The position numbers and the translations under genes are program-made. A stretch of 64,000 nucleotides of DNA from Gluconacetobacter takamatsuzukensis (GTDB lineage: Bacteria; Pseudomonadota; Alphaproteobacteria; Acetobacterales; Acetobacteraceae): positions 460,935-524,934 of the forward strand of contig NZ_JABEQK010000001.1 in NCBI RefSeq assembly GCF_014174275.1, read 5' to 3'. Shown here in pieces: positions 60,826 through 64,000 of the stretch. The notes under the pieces are model-generated. The model made no database searches. It was not told the origin of the DNA and saw only the letters and a list, made by a program, of their open reading frames with translations. Every line of letters begins with the position of its first letter. Within the stretch, counting starts at the first letter, position 1.

Positions 60826-63408
60826 ATGAGGGAGCCGGCGTTGCAGAATGAGCCGTCATCTCTTCCGTCGGTTCTGAACGCGCTGGCCGACGGCGTGATC
60901 ATGGTCGACGACGACGGCATTGTGGTGTTTGCCAACGACGCATCGGTGGCGATGTGCGGCGCGCGGCATGACGCATGGATCGGGCAGCCGGTGCGCGGCA
61001 TGGTGCCCGCGCTGGACCTGGCGGCCGGTTCCGCCCCGCGTGAAATCCCGCTCTTCCGGCCCGGCTGTCCGGCGCGTTGGCTGGAAGCGGTCGTGGTGCC
61101 CGGCGGGGCCGCCGATGGAGCGGCATGGGTTGTCACGCTGCGGGACGTGACGGCCGAGGTCGGCCGGCGCGAGGCCGGGCAGCTCTGTTCCACCGTGGTC
61201 AACCGGACCGACCGGGGCGTGATGGTGCTCGATGGGCTGGACCGGATCACGTATGTGAATCCGGCCTTTACGCATCTGCTGGGCTATCGTCCCGAAGACG
61301 TGCTGTTGCGGGATGTGTCGGTCGCGCTGTCGGCGGAAGAGGCCGACATGGCGGTGCTGCGCGAGTTCCGGTACAATCTGCGCACCCGCAGGGCATTCGA
61401 GATCGACCTGCGGGCGCGGTCGCGCGCGGGGCGCGAGATCTGGCTGAGCACCGCCGTCAGCCCCGTGCGGGACGATGGCGCGGCGGATGGCGATGTCATC
61501 GTCCTGCTGGCCGACAAGACCCAGGCGATGGAATTGCAGGGCCTGCGGCAGGACGTGACGACGGCCCTGAGCAGCGCCATGGACTTCAACGACGTCATGT
61601 CGCTGATCTGCAAGCGCGTCGAGGCGATTACGCCGGATGTGGTGGTGTCGATCCTGCTGGTGACGGACGAGGGCACGGCGTGGATGGCGGGCCGGAGCGC
61701 GATGCCGGAATCGTTCGCCTCGGCCTGTGACGGGATGGTCGTCGGCCCGATGGTGGGGACCTGCGGCGCCGCGATCTATTCGGGCCACGAGGTGCTGACC
61801 CCCGATATCGAGACCGATCCGCGCTGGACGCCCGCCTTGCGCGACAAGGTGCGCCCGCTGGGGCTGATCGCCTGCTGGTCGGTGCCGGTGCGGCTGCGCG
61901 ACGGCACCGTGGCCGGGAGCCTGGCGCTGTATTTCCGCGATCGGCGGGAGCCGACGCTGTGGCATCGCCGGGTTGTGGATGCCTGCATCCATTTCTGTAC
62001 CCTCGCGGTGGAGCAGGAACGCGCGCGGGCGCGAATCGCGCAACTGGCGCATTACGACGCGGTGACGGGCCTGCCCAACCGGACATGGCTGCGCGAGCAT
62101 CTGGCGGGCCTGCAGGACCGGCCGGGCTGGTGCGGGCTGACGCTGATCGCGATTGATCTCGACCAGTTCCGGACGATTCGGGATGGACTGGGAGGGGCCG
62201 GGGCGGATGAACTGCTGGAGACGGTCGCCCAGCGGCTGAAGCGCGCGGTGGGGCAGGACGGGATTCTGACCCGTACCGGCGAGGACGAGTTTTCGATCGT
62301 GACCGGGTGCGGCCGCACGCCGATGGGGCCGGGATGCTGCGTGGACCGGGACGGGTTCATCGCGGTCGATCATGCGTCGGTGATGGCCGGCGCGATCCTG
62401 CGGGCCATGGAGGTTCCGATCGTCATCAACGGGCTGCCGTTCACGTCGGGCGTCAGTGTGGGAATCTGCGCCGGCGGGGAGAAGGGGGGCACCGTCGATA
62501 CGCTGCTGCGCAATACCCGGATCGCCGTTTCGCGCGCGCGGGATGCCGGGGGGAATTGCTACCGCTTCTTCAGCCCCGCGATGAACCAGCGGGCGCATGA
62601 CCGGGTCATTCTCAGCAGCGTGCTGGGGACCGCCCTGGCGTCGGACCGGTTGCGGCTGGTCTATCAGCCGCAGGTTTCGCCGCATACCGGTGCCATCCAT
62701 GGGGTGGAGGCGCTGGCGCGCTGGCGCGACCCGGTGCGCGGCGACATCTCGCCGATGCGCTTTATCCCGCTGGCCGAGGAAGCCGGGCTGATCCAGGCGC
62801 TGGGAGAATGGGCCCTGCGCAAGGCCTGCGGCCAGATGGCGCAGTGGATGGCGGATGGAATCGGGATTCCGTCGGTTTCGGTCAATCTGTCCGCGCGGCA
62901 TTTCCGCGAGCCGGGCCTGCCGGCCATGATCGGCGCCATTCTGCAGGAAACCGGTATTCCGCCCGACCGGCTGATGGTGGAAATGACCGAGAGCACGATG
63001 ATCGCGGACCTGGACAGCACGATCCAGGCGGCGCGGGCGATCCGGGCGCTGGGGGTCGGCCTGTCGATGGACGATTTCGGCACCGGATTCTCCACGCTGG
63101 CGAATCTGGTCAACCTGCCGCTGAACGAGGTGAAGATCGACCGCAGCTTCGTCGACGGGCTCGGTCGGGTGGATGAGAGCCGGCTGATCGTGAATGCCGT
63201 CATCGGCATCGGGCGCAACCTGGGCATGTCGATCGTCGCCGAAGGGGTCGAGACGAAGGAGCAGCTTGCGCTTCTGGACGAGCTGGGATGCCCGGTGGTG
63301 CAGGGATTCCTGATCTCGCACCCGCTGGAGGCCGAGCGCCTGCCGGAATGGGTCCATACCTGGCAGCAATCCTATTCCACCGCGCTGGCGCCGCTGCCCG
63401 CAGCGTAG
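60826..63408 (+). CDS. PAS-PAS-GAF-GGDEF-EAL c-di-GMP phosphodiesterase
   Basis: 860 residues, cytoplasmic. Two PAS domains: VLNALADGVIMVDDDGIVVF (about 17-36) and NRTDRGVMVLDGLDRITYVN (about 126-145), then GAF (about 250-400). The GGDEF domain (about 410-580) has RTGEDEF in place of GGDEF, and no RxxD inhibitory site before it, so cyclase activity is unlikely. The EAL domain (about 595-850) is complete: GVEALARW, SVNLSARHFR, MVEMTESTM, SMDDFGTGFSTLAN, VKIDRSF and IVAEGVET. Predicted to degrade c-di-GMP, possibly sensing a signal through PAS as in the Dos/AxPDEA1 family. In cellulose-producing relatives such enzymes control cellulose synthase. Confidence 0.93.
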   Translation: MREPALQNEPSSLPSVLNALADGVIMVDDDGIVVFANDASVAMCGARHDAWIGQPVRGMVPALDLAAGSAPREIPLFRPGCPARWLEAVVVPGGAADGAAWVVTLRDVTAEVGRREAGQLCSTVVNRTDRGVMVLDGLDRITYVNPAFTHLLGYRPEDVLLRDVSVALSAEEADMAVLREFRYNLRTRRAFEIDLRARSRAGREIWLSTAVSPVRDDGAADGDVIVLLADKTQAMELQGLRQDVTTALSSAMDFNDVMSLICKRVEAITPDVVVSILLVTDEGTAWMAGRSAMPESFASACDGMVVGPMVGTCGAAIYSGHEVLTPDIETDPRWTPALRDKVRPLGLIACWSVPVRLRDGTVAGSLALYFRDRREPTLWHRRVVDACIHFCTLAVEQERARARIAQLAHYDAVTGLPNRTWLREHLAGLQDRPGWCGLTLIAIDLDQFRTIRDGLGGAGADELLETVAQRLKRAVGQDGILTRTGEDEFSIVTGCGRTPMGPGCCVDRDGFIAVDHASVMAGAILRAMEVPIVINGLPFTSGVSVGICAGGEKGGTVDTLLRNTRIAVSRARDAGGNCYRFFSPAMNQRAHDRVILSSVLGTALASDRLRLVYQPQVSPHTGAIHGVEALARWRDPVRGDISPMRFIPLAEEAGLIQALGEWALRKACGQMAQWMADGIGIPSVSVNLSARHFREPGLPAMIGAILQETGIPPDRLMVEMTESTMIADLDSTIQAARAIRALGVGLSMDDFGTGFSTLANLVNLPLNEVKIDRSFVDGLGRVDESRLIVNAVIGIGRNLGMSIVAEGVETKEQLALLDELGCPVVQGFLISHPLEAERLPEWVHTWQQSYSTALAPLPAA

Positions 63409-63466
63409 CGCGGTGGCATGGCCATGGTCGGAAGCGGCCCGTGGCGGATGGTCGGCGTTGAATGCA

Positions 63467-63488
63467 CCGCTCCTGCGGGCAGGAGCGG
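63467..63488 (+). terminator. perfect hairpin after the c-di-GMP gene
   Basis: CCGCTCCTG pairs exactly with CAGGAGCGG across a CGGG loop. It lies 58 bases past the stop. No T-run follows, so it may act as a Rho-type end or a transcript stabiliser rather than a classic terminator. Confidence 0.55.
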
Positions 63489-63795
63489 CTCCGGAGGGGA
63501 GGCGGTCCCCGGTGATGGCGACCGGCGGCGGTTTCCGCCCGATATTTTCCGCGATCGGGATGGTGTTGCACGGTGTCTGCTAGGCACGGTCTGATGTTTC
63601 GAATCCGTCGTATTTTCGTTCATCATCGAAATGTTTGAAGCATCCGTGCCTGGAAACGGCACCGGATGTCATAAAAACTTAATTGCCCTGCCGATCCTGT
63701 CCGATTGAAGCCCGGGAGGGTCAAATGTATTGGATGGACGGACCAAGGACGGCATCGGGAATTCATGGATGCAGCGGATGCCGCGATCCCGGGAC
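63489..63795. other. control region before pstC
   Basis: No gene is apparent. ATGTCATAAAAACTTAATTG at 63666-63685 is AT-rich and its TGTCATAAAA resembles one half of a Pho box, which would fit phosphate control of pst genes, but a second half is not clear. Confidence 0.4.
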
Positions 63796-64000
63796 ATGGT
63801 TCCGGCGGGACAGAATACGAACAGTTTGATCGGTGACCATGTGTTCGCGGGGCTCGTGCGGCTGTCCGGGTGGCTGATGCTTGCCCTGCTGGGCGGGTTG
63901 ATCGCGGTTCTGGCGTGGGGCGGGATTTCGGCGTGGTCGGCGTTCGGGCCGGGCTTCGTGTGGAGCACGGCGTGGAACCCGGTGACGCAGCATTTCGGGG
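63796..64000 (+). CDS. pstC: phosphate ABC transporter permease, N-terminal part only
   Basis: 68 codons, running off the window. MVPAGQNTNSLIGDHVFAGL begins the reading; in-frame ATGs at 63769 and 63778 could add nine or six residues. One membrane helix (WLMLALLGGLIAVLAWGGIS) is followed by FGPGFVWSTAWNPVTQHFG, which matches the first periplasmic loop of PstC proteins. It would work with PstA, PstB and PstS, presumably encoded beyond the edge. PstS is not upstream here. Confidence 0.75.
   Translation, partial: MVPAGQNTNSLIGDHVFAGLVRLSGWLMLALLGGLIAVLAWGGISAWSAFGPGFVWSTAWNPVTQHFG

Noticed and set aside
63666..63685. Full Pho box before pstC
   Set aside because: Only one half-site resembles the consensus; noted in the spacer entry but not called as a binding site.

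Overview
This window looks like chromosomal DNA of a high-GC alphaproteobacterium, most likely an acetic acid bacterium of the family Acetobacteraceae (Gluconacetobacter/Komagataeibacter type). That placement is an inference from the overall character of the proteins; there is no rRNA gene here to confirm it. No tRNA, rRNA, CRISPR array, intact insertion sequence or prophage was seen. Genes are dense and many overlap by 1-13 bases.

Layout. 1-5.3 kb: right end of a surface-polysaccharide cluster (UDP-galactopyranose mutase, a family-25 glycosyltransferase, a HAD-type protein and an RgpF-like protein); the last two genes are clearly AT-richer than the rest and sit among gene-poor debris and palindromic repeats. 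5.9-11.8 kb: a small acidic protein, then a metal-uptake/handling set (TonB-dependent receptor, PepSY membrane protein with a Met/His-rich segment, SCO1-like copper chaperone). 11.9-28.1 kb: fatty-acid uptake and beta-oxidation: fadL-fadD, ETF-QO/etfB/etfA, fadA-fadB(FadN-like)-fadE-thioesterase, a chalcone-isomerase-like exported protein, a TetR regulator and a nitronate monooxygenase. Four promoters in this block share one operator-like sequence. 28.3-31 kb: photolyase, a 69-aa protein and an ornithine-cyclodeaminase-like protein. 31-36 kb: ferrous iron (feoA-feoB plus a Cys-rich small protein) and Nramp manganese/iron import. 36.3-41.5 kb: a cobalamin riboswitch driving btuB-btuF-btuC-btuD, with a CobC-like phosphatase on the other strand. 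41.6-53.2 kb: a twelve-gene operon for alternative complex III joined to an A2-type caa3 cytochrome c oxidase. 53.3-60.1 kb: LpxH-like phosphoesterase with a GT4 glycosyltransferase, an AIM24-type protein, an exported amidohydrolase and several small exported or membrane proteins. 60.8-64 kb: a PAS-PAS-GAF-GGDEF-EAL c-di-GMP protein and the start of pstC, cut by the window edge.

Functional logic. Fatty acids enter through FadL, are activated by FadD and degraded by the fadA/B/E products. Electrons from FadE pass through EtfAB and ETF-QO to quinone, and the alternative complex III-caa3 branch in the same window could carry them from quinol to oxygen. That chain needs heme, copper and iron, and the window also holds the copper-type, Feo, Nramp and B12 uptake genes. 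Two structural signals are not explained by ordinary genes: a family of long palindromic repeats whose ends supply the TGA stop codon of three neighbouring genes, and the shared operator in the beta-oxidation block.
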